From Streptomyces sp. NBC_01275 (GTDB taxonomy: Bacteria; Actinomycetota; Actinomycetes; Streptomycetales; Streptomycetaceae), in assembly GCF_026340655.1 (NCBI RefSeq), contig NZ_JAPEOZ010000001.1:930001-994000 (forward strand): a stretch of 64,000 nucleotides of DNA, in the 5' to 3' direction. Shown piece after piece: positions 8,237 to 17,019 of the stretch; within the stretch, counting starts at the first letter, position 1, and every line of letters begins with the position of its first letter. The notes under the pieces were generated by a model, which was not told the DNA's origin, made no database searches, and saw only the letters and a list, made by a program, of their open reading frames with translations. The position numbers and the translations under genes are program-made.

Positions 8237-8749
8237 CTACCGGGCTGCCGGCCGGGTCTTCGCGACCATGCCGCGGTCCCCGAAGGTGACCATCGCGTGG
8301 ATGGGTACGGTGCTGGCGCGCATGAGCGCCGCGAGGCCCCGGCGGCCCTGTTGGCGGGCGAGCTCCGGCCCCAGGGTGGTCATCAGGGCGGTGAGGGCCG
8401 GCATCGGACGCCCGAAGAGCGTGATCTCCTTGATCTTTGCCTCGTCGTCGAGCCGCAGCAACTGCACCTCCTCGAACGACTGGGACGCCACCCGCGCCCG
8501 GTAGACCAGCGCGTATGTGTCGCCCTCGCCGGTCTGGGTGTGGTAGCGGACGTCCTTGACCGCCGCGAACGCCGAGGTCAGGAAGTCACGCAGCTGGTCG
8601 GATCCCTCGAAGCGGAACTGCTCGGTCAGCGGCGAGCTGAGCACGACATCCCGGCTCAGGCACGCGACCGCGGCGTCGACGTCACCGCGTTCCTCGGCGG
8701 AGCGCCAGCTCCCGACGGTAGCGGCGGCGGAGTGCAGGGTCTCGGACAT
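8237..8749 (-). CDS. SnoaL-like/NTF2-fold protein
   Basis: A 170-residue protein, MSETLHSAAATVGSWRSAEE, with the pattern of SnoaL-like polyketide-cyclase/limonene-epoxide-hydrolase folds: an N-terminal helix with WRSAEERGDVDAAVACLS, then DVVLSSPLTEQFRFEG, and a beta sheet ending EVQLLRLDDEAKIKEITLFGRP. GGGAGAG precedes the ATG. It lies 80 bases downstream of the SDR gene on the same strand and is probably co-transcribed, so it may act on the same substrate or bind a hydrophobic ligand. No catalytic residues can be assigned. Confidence 0.75.
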   Translation of the reverse strand: MSETLHSAAATVGSWRSAEERGDVDAAVACLSRDVVLSSPLTEQFRFEGSDQLRDFLTSAFAAVKDVRYHTQTGEGDTYALVYRARVASQSFEEVQLLRLDDEAKIKEITLFGRPMPALTALMTTLGPELARQQGRRGLAALMRASTVPIHAMVTFGDRGMVAKTRPAAR

Positions 8750-8829
8750 GGGTCTCTCCCGGTATCAACGACGCGATGGGATGCGCGGGTGCCGACGTGC
8801 TTGGTGGACAGGGTTGGCGGGTGGGGGTG

Positions 8830-9645
8830 TCAGCCGGCCAGCTTGTTCATCGTGCGGATCTGCTTGTCCAGGACCCAGGCGGGAACGAAGCGGAGCATGC
8901 GTGCGCGTCCGGCCATGGGACCGGCGGCGTAGCGCAGTTTCGGCTTCGCGTCGGTGGCGGCTGTGACGATCGCCTTGGCGACGACGGCGGGGTCGTCGCC
9001 GTTCTTGATCGCCTCTGTCATCAGGCGGTCGAAGACGTGCCGCTGGTCGGCGTAGGTCTGCAGGGGGGTGTCGGGCTTGGCGCTGTTGGCCTCGAATCCG
9101 GTGTTCGTGTAGGCGGGTTCGACGAGGAGCGAGCGGACGCCGTACTTCCGCACCTCGTGGTCCAGTGACTGGGAGTAGCCCTCGATCGCGTGCTTGGACG
9201 CGCCGTAGACGGCCATGTAGGGGGCGGGGATGAAGCCCTGTACGGACGAGAGGTTGATGATGCGTCCGCGTCCTCGGGAGCGCATGTGCGGCAGGACCTC
9301 TCTCACCATGCGCATGACCCCGAAGACGTTGATGTCGAAGACGCCCTGGGCCTGCGCGAGTGAGGTTTCCTCCGCCGCGCCGATCGAGCCGATGCCGGCG
9401 TTGTTGACCAGGACGTCGATCCGCCCGAACCGGTCGATCACCTGCTGGACCACGGCGGTGACCGACTTGTCACTGACCACGTCGAGGTCGAAGAACGTCA
9501 CACCCCGCAGCGGGGTGACGCGTGAGGTGTCGCGGCCCGTGCCGGCCACCTCGAAACCCGCCGCGACCAGCGCGAGCGCGGTCTGCTTGCCGATGCCGGA
9601 GGACGCACCCGTCACGAGGGCCACCGGCCGATTTGTCGTCATCAT
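8830..9645 (-). CDS. SDR family oxidoreductase
   Basis: A 271-residue classical short-chain dehydrogenase/reductase. Visible motifs: TGASSGIGKQ (NAD(P)H binding, near residue 13), FFDLDV (adenine contact), NNAGIGS, a Ser in NLSSVQGF and the YGASK active-site Tyr and Lys. The Arg in GTGRDTS near the first strand favours NADP(H). GGGAG precedes the ATG at 9645. The promoter holds twin palindromes at 9665-9713, so a TetR-type protein almost certainly once controlled it; the regulator next door is decayed (see 9830-10170). Substrate unknown. Confidence 0.88.
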   Translation of the reverse strand: MMTTNRPVALVTGASSGIGKQTALALVAAGFEVAGTGRDTSRVTPLRGVTFFDLDVVSDKSVTAVVQQVIDRFGRIDVLVNNAGIGSIGAAEETSLAQAQGVFDINVFGVMRMVREVLPHMRSRGRGRIINLSSVQGFIPAPYMAVYGASKHAIEGYSQSLDHEVRKYGVRSLLVEPAYTNTGFEANSAKPDTPLQTYADQRHVFDRLMTEAIKNGDDPAVVAKAIVTAATDAKPKLRYAAGPMAGRARMLRFVPAWVLDKQIRTMNKLAG

Positions 9646-9664
9646 GCACTCCCGAAATCACCTT

Positions 9665-9713
9665 GGAAACCGATCGGTTTCCCCTTGCCCTCACTGTAAA
9701 CCGGTCGGTTTCC
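9665..9713. promoter_or_regulatory. Two palindromic TetR-type operators before the SDR gene
   Basis: GGAAACCGATCGGTTTCC (9665-9682) is a perfect 18-bp palindrome. GTAAACCGGTCGGTTTCC (9696-9713) is a near copy whose centre lies 31 bp away, about three helical turns, so two dimers would bind the same DNA face. The pair sits just upstream of the SDR start at 9645. Confidence 0.75.
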
Positions 9714-9829
9714 AATGCGCAAGCTCAAGCACGGAACTGATCCCGGGCCGCGTCACCGGCCGGCTTCAGGTTGAGCTGACCGGCGCCCGCCGACATGGCG
9801 GCACGCGCCGGATGAGCAGGCAGGGAGAC

Positions 9830-10170
9830 GTGACAGCGCCATCCGCGCGCCGCGATCGCGAGTTCGCGCTCAACTGCTACGGCACCCCTGCCGAGGCGAC
9901 CGCCAAGCGCGCCGGTGTCACGCGGCCGTACCTCTTCAGACTCCTCCCGGGCGAGAAGACGATCGCCGCCGCCTTGACGCGGAGCACGGAAGAACGCCCG
10001 CCTGGTTCGAGAGCGTGGCCAAGGATGAGCAGCACGAGCGGGCCTCCCGCGCCATGAGCAGCTCAATGGCGATCGGTTACACGCGGCCGATCTCGGCGCA
10101 CCCCGAAACGCTCCAGATGCAGATGCAGGGAAATGCCGTAGCGGCAGCCACCAGGCCGTAGAAGCCCTCG
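9830..10170 (+). pseudogene. Decayed TetR family regulator
   Basis: From a GTG at 9830 (GCAGGGAGAC upstream) the frame reads VTAPSARRDREFAL, then AKRAGVTRPYLFRLLPGEKT, an obvious TetR recognition-helix region, but the first HTH helix is shortened and the frame ends early in unrelated residues. A second frame from 10064 gives HPETLQMQMQGNAVAAATRP, the LQMQM block typical of the ligand domain of the same subgroup, before a stop. Deletions and frame changes leave no functional protein. It diverges from the SDR gene whose promoter still carries the expected operators. Confidence 0.65.
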
Positions 10171-10683
10171 GCGGCGTCCGGGTGAGACGGGCACGAGCCC
10201 GATGTCGCCGACGATGATCACTGACGGGGGGCAGTACTCGATTCTGGCGAATGCGTCCACCGCGCGAATACGGACAGTGACTGCGGTCGAGAGACGCAGG
10301 CACTTAGCGGGCCTGGGCATGTGCGGGCGCCCAGCAATGGCGGCAGGGTCGGTCCGGCGCGGGCCGGCCCCCGGGACAGGCGCGCCAGCGGGCACGCAGG
10401 CGGTGGGTGATCCCCCGCCGTTCAGCAGCTCCCACGACGCGACGGGCCCGTCATGGTTCGCGGCCGCTCAACCCGATCACATTGCGTCGCTTCCGGATGG
10501 ATGCTCGATATGGAACCCGTCCGAGAGTCGATAGTCAGCAGGTGCGCGGCACTTGCGTTCATCGCGCGACGGTTCTCGCCGCCCTCGCTGATCGAAACAG
10601 GGCTGCCGAGTGCGCCGGGCCGGAGCAGGGGCGTGGGCTGCCGTCCGGTGCAGAAGCTCCTGAAGGAATCCGGCCCTGCGTGA
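10171..10683. other. Non-coding or decayed stretch
   Basis: Between the TetR remnant and the next TetR gene I see no frame with recognisable protein features on either strand. Base composition is less GC-skewed by codon position than in neighbouring genes, as expected for decayed DNA. Confidence 0.5.
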
Positions 10684-11325
10684 TCAGGGCTGATCGCTGA
10701 TGGCTCGGTAGGCCGCGATGAACAGGGTGTAGCACAGGTCGATCAGTTCTTCGACGGTGGCGTTCTGGTGGCCGAGCGTCCAGTCCACGAGGAGTTCGTT
10801 GACTCCGCCGACCAGACTCATCGCCGTCATCGTGAGCCGGCTGGAGGAGGCTTCAGAGCCGGGGAGCGGTGCGACGACGGCGGCGACCATGGCGGCGAAT
10901 TCGTGCAGGACCTCACGGCGCCGTACTTCGAGGCGGGGGCTGGCGCCCACGACCTCGATGAGCACCAGGCGGGCCATGCGGGCGTCGCCGGCCAGTGTAC
11001 GGATGAACACTTCCAGGCCGGCTCGCAGCTGGGCGTCGACATCGGGTGCGACAGCGGCTGCGGCCTGTGCGGTCTCGGCTTGGATCGTAGTGATCAGCTC
11101 GTTGTAGACCCCGGCGAGAAGGTCTTCGCGATCGCGGAATGACTCGTAGAAGTAGCGCTCGGTCAGTCCGGCATGGGAGCACACCTGCTTGACGGAGGCT
11201 GAGGCGTATCCGACCGTGCCGAACATGTCGAGGCCCGCCTGGATGAGGCGGGTGCGGCGCTCCTGCTGTCGTTGCGCCGCATCGCGTCCGCCGTAGCGCC
11301 GTCCAGCGGTCTGTGTGCCGGTCAT
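10684..11325 (-). CDS. TetR family regulator
   Basis: A 213-residue protein starting MTGTQTAGRRYGGRDAAQRQ at ATG 11325, preceded by AAGGGGA. The HTH (about residues 20-68) contains RLIQAGLDMFGTVGY, SVKQVCSHAGLTERYFYESF and DREDLL, the family pattern. The C-terminal domain is helical and ends near AAYRAISDQP. A perfect palindrome at 11381-11397 lies in the divergent promoter, so autoregulation and repression of the SDR-led operon starting at 11471 are likely. The inducer may be a substrate of that operon. Confidence 0.88.
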   Translation of the reverse strand: MTGTQTAGRRYGGRDAAQRQQERRTRLIQAGLDMFGTVGYASASVKQVCSHAGLTERYFYESFRDREDLLAGVYNELITTIQAETAQAAAAVAPDVDAQLRAGLEVFIRTLAGDARMARLVLIEVVGASPRLEVRRREVLHEFAAMVAAVVAPLPGSEASSSRLTMTAMSLVGGVNELLVDWTLGHQNATVEELIDLCYTLFIAAYRAISDQP

Positions 11326-11380
11326 TTTTCCCCTTCGCAGAGGTGTTGACACCGGTGTGCTCCGAACTGACACTCTAGCT

Positions 11381-11397
11381 TGTCAGATCATCTGACA
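11381..11397. promoter_or_regulatory. Palindromic TetR operator
   Basis: TGTCAGATCATCTGACA is a perfect 17-bp palindrome between the TetR gene and the SDR-led operon; an extra half-site TGTCAGA follows at 11406. It is placed to block both divergent promoters. Confidence 0.75.
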
Positions 11398-11470
11398 TGG
11401 CATCGTGTCAGACGCGTGTGGGGGCCGCTCGGCGTTCCGCTCATGCTCAGGGCAAGAAAGGGGCTCGACC

Positions 11471-12391
11471 GTGGCAGCACCGCCCAAATACCCGCACACG
11501 TCCAGCCGAAGAGACCGCGACAGGCTCCACAGGCTCCCCCGCACACAACCGCTGACCGGCCGAGTGATCGCGGTCACCGGGGCGGGCCGCGGAATCGGCC
11601 GTGCCGTCGCGGCCCGCCTCGCCGCGGCCGGAGCCGCCGTGGCGATCGGCGATCTCGACGCGGAGCTCGCCACGGAGGCGGCCGGTGCCATTGGTGCGCG
11701 TCCCAATGGCCGACTGCTCGGGCTGTCTCTCGACGTCACCGACACACCTTCCTTCGAAGACTTCCTGCGCACCGTCGAGACCCGGCTGGGGCCGATCGAC
11801 GTACTGATCAACAACGCCGGAATCATGTGGGTGGGCCCCTTCGAGGAGGAACCGGAGGAAGCCGCCCTGCGCCAGTTCGACGTCAACGTCCACGGCGTAC
11901 TGCGCGGGATGAAACTCGTGATCCCGGGGATGCGGAAACGCGGTCGCGGCCACGTGGTGAACATCGCCTCCGCCGCCAGCAAGGTCGCCCCGGCCGGCGA
12001 GGCGACCTACGCGGCGACGAAGCACGCCGTCCACGGCTACAGCACAGCCGTCCGCGCCGAACTGCGCGGCACGGGCGTGCATGTGTCCTTGGTGATGCCC
12101 GGCGTCGTGGACACCGAGCTGGCCGTGGGCACCGCGACCGGACCCACCCGGCGCCTGACGACGGATCAGGTGGCCGACGCGGTGCTCGACGTCGTGCTGC
12201 GCCCGCGGTTCGAGGTCTTCGTTCCCCGCCAGGTGGCCGCCCTGACCCGGTTGGCCGCGGTGCTGCCGGGCCGTGCCCGCGACGCCCTGCATCACCTCCT
12301 CGTCCCCGACCAGCTCGCCGCCCTGTCCGACCGGTCGGTCCGCGCGGTCTACGAGCAGCGCACCCGGACCGCCCGCCATCCCGAAGGTTGA
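11471..12391 (+). CDS. SDR family oxidoreductase
   Basis: A 306-residue SDR beginning at GTG 11471 (VAAPPKYPHTSSRRD) behind AAAGGGG. Motifs: VTGAGRGIGRAV (cofactor site), GDLDAE with Asp after the second strand (favours NAD(H)), NNAGIMWVGPF, NIASAAS and YAATKH with the catalytic Tyr and Lys. The C-terminal extension (FVPRQVAALTRLAAVLPG) resembles membrane-associating SadH-like SDRs. It is first in a five-gene operon (gaps 4 bp, ATGA overlap, 88 bp, ATGA overlap), so it likely oxidises or reduces an intermediate shared with the following hydrolases. Confidence 0.88.
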   Translation: MAAPPKYPHTSSRRDRDRLHRLPRTQPLTGRVIAVTGAGRGIGRAVAARLAAAGAAVAIGDLDAELATEAAGAIGARPNGRLLGLSLDVTDTPSFEDFLRTVETRLGPIDVLINNAGIMWVGPFEEEPEEAALRQFDVNVHGVLRGMKLVIPGMRKRGRGHVVNIASAASKVAPAGEATYAATKHAVHGYSTAVRAELRGTGVHVSLVMPGVVDTELAVGTATGPTRRLTTDQVADAVLDVVLRPRFEVFVPRQVAALTRLAAVLPGRARDALHHLLVPDQLAALSDRSVRAVYEQRTRTARHPEG

Positions 12392-12395
12392 GCCC

Positions 12396-13532
12396 GTGAC
12401 CACCACGCCCAAGCCGGCGCCCAGCGCGGACAAGGCGCAGGACGCCGCCGCTCCGCGTCCCATCCCCGAATTCGAAGGTGTCCACGACGTGTGGCCCCGC
12501 GGTGACCGGCTGCGCGCCGTGCGCAGCGCCGCGGCCACCTACCGTGAGCGGTTCGTCCAGCAGGGCCGCATCCACGCCGTCCGCAGTTTCGACATCGCCG
12601 CCGCCCCGTACCCGACCCGGTTCGGCTTCCACGGCGCCGCGCTCGCCGTCAACCCGTTCGTGAGCATCGTCAACCGCATGCTCGTCGTGCAGTTCGACGG
12701 CTTCGACGGTGAGCCGAAAACACTGGTGTGGGAGCCGACCGTCGCCGCCGGAACGGCTCAAGCGCCGTTCTACGCCCAGCTCAAGCGGCTGGCGGGGGAC
12801 TTTCTCACCGAGCACGTCTTCGCCCGCTTCTACCAGGACCCGAACACCGTCCTGCCCTCCTGCGGTCTGCGACCCGAGGACGTGGACTTCGTCAGCTTCG
12901 ACCACCTGCACGTCCAGGACGTGCGCATGATCATGGGAAGTACCACCACCATTCCCGGCGAACGGGCGCCCCGCGAAGCGCTGTTCCCGCGCGCCCGGTT
13001 GTTGGTGCACCGCAGGGAGCTGGGCACCTTCGAATCGACGCATCCGATGCAGTGGGCCTGGTACGTCGACGGAGGCATGGACGGGGTACCGCCCGAGCGC
13101 GTCACCGCCTTCGACGGCGATGTCGAACTCGGCGTCGGCGTCAGTTTGCTGTGGACCCCCGGTCACACGGACGGCAACCACTCCCTGGTGCTGAACACCC
13201 CCGACGGGGTGTGGGTCTCCTCCGAGAACGGCATCTCGGCCGACAACTGGCAGCCCGAGCTCTCCCGCATCCCCGGGGTGCGCCGCCACGCCGCGTTCTA
13301 CGGCCATGAGGTGGTGCCCAACGCCAACACGCTGGAGGACTCCCTCGACCAGTACGACTCCATGGTCAAGGAGAAGACCCTCGCCGACCCCAGCCGCCGC
13401 GATCCGCGCTGGCTGCAGATCCTGCCCTCCTCCGAGCTGGCCCCCTTCAAGCGGCACTGGCCGGTGCTGCCCAGCTTCTTCCACGGCGGTCTGAACTACG
13501 GCGAACTGACCCCTGCCAGCGGTGGCCGATGA
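12396..13532 (+). CDS. MBL-fold metallo-hydrolase
   Basis: A 378-residue protein starting at GTG 12396, four bases after the SDR stop. The metallo-beta-lactamase pattern is visible: FDHLHVQD as the first metal-binding block (an HxHxxD variant rather than HxHxDH), a further Asp or His region around the middle, and TPGHTDGNHSLVL as the downstream His block. The N-terminus (IPEFEGVHDVWPRGDRLRAV) and the long C-terminal helix region are family-specific. Metal content and substrate are unknown; related proteins are lactonases or esterases. Its operon position suggests hydrolysis of an ester or lactone made by the SDR. Confidence 0.8.
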   Translation: MTTTPKPAPSADKAQDAAAPRPIPEFEGVHDVWPRGDRLRAVRSAAATYRERFVQQGRIHAVRSFDIAAAPYPTRFGFHGAALAVNPFVSIVNRMLVVQFDGFDGEPKTLVWEPTVAAGTAQAPFYAQLKRLAGDFLTEHVFARFYQDPNTVLPSCGLRPEDVDFVSFDHLHVQDVRMIMGSTTTIPGERAPREALFPRARLLVHRRELGTFESTHPMQWAWYVDGGMDGVPPERVTAFDGDVELGVGVSLLWTPGHTDGNHSLVLNTPDGVWVSSENGISADNWQPELSRIPGVRRHAAFYGHEVVPNANTLEDSLDQYDSMVKEKTLADPSRRDPRWLQILPSSELAPFKRHWPVLPSFFHGGLNYGELTPASGGR

Positions 13533-14461
13533 CCGGCCCGGCCGCCCGCCGGATCGCCGTAGACGGCGCGGACGGCGTGGAGCTGGCCGCCTACCAGTGG
13601 GGAGTGTCCACGGCTCCTCCGGTGGTGCTGGTCCACGGCTATCCGGACACCAGCGCCGTGTGGCGCCCCGTCGCCGAGCGCCTGGCCGACCGCTTCCACG
13701 TCACCGCCTTCGACGTGCGGGGAGCCGGTGCCTCCCACCGGCCCAGGGGTCTGCGCGCCTACCGGATGTCCCGACTGGAAGCCGACCTGGAGGCGGTTCT
13801 CGACGCCGTGAGCCCCGACCGCCCGGTGCACCTGGTCGGACACGACTGGGGATCGATCCACTCATGGGAGTCGGTCACCGGCACCCGCCTGGCCGGGCGG
13901 ATCGCCTCGTTCACCTCCATCTCCGGCCCGTGCCTGGACCACGTCGGCCACCTGATCCGTGCCCGCCTTCGGCCGCGGCACCCGGATCTGCCGAAGATGC
14001 TGAGGCAGGCCGCACGATCCTGGTACATCGCCTACTTCCATCTTCCGCTCCTGCCCGCCCTGACCTGGAGAGCACTGGGACACCGCTGGCGCGCCTTCCT
14101 CACCAACTCCCAAGGCGTGCCCGGGCACACCCCCTACCCCGCGCCGACGCTGGCCCGCGACGCCGTGGTCGGCACCGCGCTGTACCGCGCCAACATGCTG
14201 CCCCGCCTGTTGCATCCCCGGGACCGGCCGACCACCGTCCCGGTTCAGCTCATCATCCCCACCCGCGACTTCTGCGTCACCCCGGTGCTGTCGTACGGAG
14301 TGGAGCACTGGACGGGCCAGATACAACGGCGCCCGATCGACGCCGGGCACTGGGTGCAGCTCAGCCACCCCGAGGAGGTCGCGTCCCGGATCGCGGAATT
14401 CGCCCACCGCATCGAAGACGGCTCCTGCCGCACTCCGGACCACACCGCGCACCCGACCTGA
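13529..14461 (+). CDS. Alpha/beta hydrolase, epoxide hydrolase-like
   Basis: A 310-residue protein whose ATG overlaps the previous stop (ATGA). It shows the alpha/beta hydrolase core: LVHGYPDTSAVW (oxyanion hole HGYP), FDVRGAGAS, GHDWGSIHSW with Asp at the nucleophile elbow as in epoxide hydrolases and haloalkane dehalogenases, and a C-terminal GHWVQLSHPEEV His. The cap region is rich in Arg and Pro. The acid residue is probably in the PTRDFCVTP loop. The Asp nucleophile favours epoxide hydrolase or dehalogenase over esterase. It is co-transcribed with its neighbours. Confidence 0.85.
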   Translation: MTGPAARRIAVDGADGVELAAYQWGVSTAPPVVLVHGYPDTSAVWRPVAERLADRFHVTAFDVRGAGASHRPRGLRAYRMSRLEADLEAVLDAVSPDRPVHLVGHDWGSIHSWESVTGTRLAGRIASFTSISGPCLDHVGHLIRARLRPRHPDLPKMLRQAARSWYIAYFHLPLLPALTWRALGHRWRAFLTNSQGVPGHTPYPAPTLARDAVVGTALYRANMLPRLLHPRDRPTTVPVQLIIPTRDFCVTPVLSYGVEHWTGQIQRRPIDAGHWVQLSHPEEVASRIAEFAHRIEDGSCRTPDHTAHPT

Positions 14462-14549
14462 CGGACCAGCAGTAACAGACCGGCAGTACTGGACGACTGC
14501 CTGACTGCCCCTTCCCACACACCGATCGCCGACGGAGGAGGAACCTGTC

Positions 14550-15461
14550 ATGTTCCGAGCCGCACATGCCCACCCGGAGCGCCCGTCAGAGCCCATCGAC
14601 CACCACGACCTGGTGCTGCAGCCCCGGGACGTCACCTTCGACTGGGGCGCCACCCCGCTGCACTGGCTGCCGGGTGAGCCCTTCGCGACCCACACTTTCG
14701 ATGTGCTCCACCTCATGCTCCCCGAGCTCGAACGCTGGTTCGTGCGCACCTTCGAGCAGGCACTGCCACTGATCACCGATGACCGGCTGCGCGAGGACGT
14801 ACGCGGCTTCATCGGTCAGGAGGCGATGCACGCCGAGGCGCACCAGGGGGTCCTGGAGCACCTGCTCGCCAAAGGGCTGGACCCGGGTCCGTACACCCTG
14901 CAGTCCGAATGGATCTTCCGAAGGGTGCTCGGAGACCGGCCGGAGCTGACGCCGGCCGCCACCCACGCGCACCTCCTCCAACGGCTCGCCCTCATAGCGG
15001 CCTTCGAGCACTTCACCGCGTACATGGGTCACTGGATTCTCAGCAACGGGCACCTGGACCAGGCCGGCGCGGACCCCGCGATGCTGGATCTGTTCCGCTG
15101 GCACGGCGCGGAGGAGGTCGAACACCGTTCGGTGGCGTTCGACCTGCTGGTGCATCTCGATTCCCGGTACCGGCGCCGAGTGGCCGGCATGCTCGTCACC
15201 GCTCCGGTGCTGACCCGGCTGTGGATCCGCGGAGTCCGCTTCCTGATGAGCGCCGACCCCGAACTCCACGACCGGGTCAAGGTCCGCTTCCGCGACTACC
15301 TGGCCGCCGCCCGCAAGGACCTGTTGCCGCCACCGGGCGCGTTCACTCGCTCGGTACTGCGCTACTTCCGCCCCGGCTACCACCCGACCCAGGAGGGCTC
15401 GACCCAGCAGGCGGTCGCCTACCTGGCGGCGTCCCCCGCTGCCCGAGCGGCTGCCCAATGA
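14550..15461 (+). CDS. Metal-dependent hydrolase family (PF10118) protein, probable four-helix metal protein
   Basis: A 303-residue protein with a strong GGAGGAGG site before ATG 14550. The sequence fits PF10118, called metal-dependent hydrolase: GQEAMHAEAHQG and EEVEHRSVAFD supply Glu and His residues in the spacing of ferritin-like di-metal helical bundles, and the flanks DVTFDWGATPLHW and YFRPGYHPTQE are typical. The family label hydrolase is weakly supported; a di-iron oxygenase is a fair alternative because the next gene encodes a [2Fe-2S] reductase. The stop overlaps that gene's start. Confidence 0.8.
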   Translation: MFRAAHAHPERPSEPIDHHDLVLQPRDVTFDWGATPLHWLPGEPFATHTFDVLHLMLPELERWFVRTFEQALPLITDDRLREDVRGFIGQEAMHAEAHQGVLEHLLAKGLDPGPYTLQSEWIFRRVLGDRPELTPAATHAHLLQRLALIAAFEHFTAYMGHWILSNGHLDQAGADPAMLDLFRWHGAEEVEHRSVAFDLLVHLDSRYRRRVAGMLVTAPVLTRLWIRGVRFLMSADPELHDRVKVRFRDYLAAARKDLLPPPGAFTRSVLRYFRPGYHPTQEGSTQQAVAYLAASPAARAAAQ

Positions 15462-16585
15462 CCCGGCAACCAGCAAGGCCTCCCATGGACATCAGCACAG
15501 CCCTCACTCGGCCACCGGACCTGTACGGCCGACCGCGCAGCGACTCCTTCATGCAGAAGCTGGCGGCTTTCAGCGACAACGCGGTCACGCGCCTCGCGCG
15601 GCGCAGCACTCCTCCCAGGCGCCCGCCGGCCACCGAGATACCCGCGATCCGGGAACTGGTGGTCGCCGCCAGGCACCAGGAGGCCGAGGATGTCGTCTCC
15701 CTGCGGCTGGCAGCACCCGACGGGGGAACGCTCCCGCCCTGGCAGCCCGGTGCCCACATCGAACTGCACCTGCCCTCCGGCCGCAAGCGGCAGTACTCCC
15801 TGTGCGGCGACCCCGCCGACCGGCACCGGTACCGCATCGCGGTGCGCCGCATCGCCAACGGCGGAGGCGGTTCGGCCGAGGTGCACGACACCCTCGGAGA
15901 CGGTGTGCGGGTCGCCGTCACCGCGCCCCGGAATGCCTTCCCCTTCGCCGCCGAAGCATCCATCCTGCTCATCGCGGGCGGCATCGGAATCACCCCGATC
16001 CTGCCGATGGCCCGGGAAGCCGCCCGACGCGGCCTGGACTGGAGGCTCGTGCACACCGGCCGCAGCCGCGGCTCGATGCCCTTCGCGGCAGACCTCGCCG
16101 AACTCGCGGCCGCAGCCCCTGGCCGGGTCTCCATCCGTCCTGACGACGAGTCCGACGTGCCCGAAGCAGCCGATCTACTGAGCTTGAGCCCGACGGCGGG
16201 TGCGGTGTACTGCTGCGGGCCCGCACCCATGATCGACGGCGTTCGGCGCGCGTTCGGTGGCAGCCGCGCCTCAGCCCTGCACTTCGAGCGTTTCGCCCCG
16301 CCCCCGATCACGGACGGCCGTCCCTTCGAACTTCAGCTGGGCGACACCGGACGGGTTCTGCCAGTGCCGCACAACCGCTCAGCCCTGGATGTTCTCCACG
16401 AGGCCCTGCCGGACATGCCGTTCTCCTGCCGCCAGGGGTTCTGCGGCACCTGCCGGGTAAGGGTGGCCCATGGCCACGTCGATCACCGCGACCGTCGGCT
16501 CACGGCCACCGAACGTGCGGAGGGCGCCATGCTGCCCTGCGTCTCGCGTGCACCGGAAGGAGAGCGGTTGGTGCTGGAGGTGTGA
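15458..16585 (+). CDS. PDR/VanB-type oxidoreductase, FAD/NAD reductase with C-terminal [2Fe-2S]
   Basis: A 375-residue electron-transfer protein. The ATG at 15458 overlaps the previous stop. The flavin domain shows RKRQYSLCGDP; the NAD domain shows LLIAGGIGITPILPMA and YCCGPAPMID; the C-terminus is a plant-type ferredoxin with SCRQGFCGTCRVRV plus a fourth Cys in MLPCVSRA, all four ligands present. This order (reductase then ferredoxin) is that of phthalate dioxygenase reductase. Such proteins feed electrons from NADH to an oxygenase; the adjacent PF10118 protein is the obvious candidate partner. An N-terminal basic extension of about 50 residues precedes the flavin domain. Confidence 0.88.
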   Translation: MTRQPARPPMDISTALTRPPDLYGRPRSDSFMQKLAAFSDNAVTRLARRSTPPRRPPATEIPAIRELVVAARHQEAEDVVSLRLAAPDGGTLPPWQPGAHIELHLPSGRKRQYSLCGDPADRHRYRIAVRRIANGGGGSAEVHDTLGDGVRVAVTAPRNAFPFAAEASILLIAGGIGITPILPMAREAARRGLDWRLVHTGRSRGSMPFAADLAELAAAAPGRVSIRPDDESDVPEAADLLSLSPTAGAVYCCGPAPMIDGVRRAFGGSRASALHFERFAPPPITDGRPFELQLGDTGRVLPVPHNRSALDVLHEALPDMPFSCRQGFCGTCRVRVAHGHVDHRDRRLTATERAEGAMLPCVSRAPEGERLVLEV

Positions 16586-16791
16586 GCGATGGCCGAACGC
16601 CCGTAGAGCGCGGCCGTCACCGCGAGGAACGTCAGCGGCAGCGTTGATACCCCACCCATGGCGCGACTCACTGCCTGGACGATAGGACGGTCTGGGACAC
16701 CGGCCAGATCCAAGGGCAAGTCGAGCCACCAGGCCGACCACACCGTTCTGCGCGGACACGGACTGCCCGCGGGACAGGCCGTGTTCGCGAG

Positions 16792-17019
16792 ATGACTGCA
16801 TACCTGGAGGCCGCCGACGACCTGCTCAGTGACGACGGCGAGGCCTACAAGCAGGCCATCATCGAGCGCTACCCCGCCTACGCGGCTCCCTTCGTGGTCG
16901 ACATTGGCAACTTCTACCTGTTCGACACCCGCCCCCGCCTGATCAGCACCGTTGAAACGATCACCCAGGTTCCACTCAGGGACGCCCCACGCGAACTGCC
17001 CGACGGAGCTACGCGCTGA
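16792..17019 (+). pseudogene. Short orphan fragment, possibly C-terminus of a hydrolase
   Basis: A 75-residue frame from ATG 16792: MTAYLEAADDLLSDDGEAYK, then IIERYPAYAAPFVVDIGN. The YLEA...RYP...N pattern resembles the C-terminal helix of some MBL-fold hydrolases, but no domain core is present. It has no Shine-Dalgarno and its stop overlaps the converging ligase gene by 11 bases. A gene remnant is more likely than an intact small protein. Confidence 0.3.

Noticed and set aside
10063..10395. Minus-strand frame with IEYCPPSVIIVGDIGLVP
   Set aside because: A brief siroheme-synthase-like look, but no start, no flanking motifs and overlap with the TetR remnant.
16792..17019. Intact small gene between the reductase and ligase genes
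   Set aside because: No ribosome site and a 3' overlap with the ligase; listed only as a low-confidence fragment.
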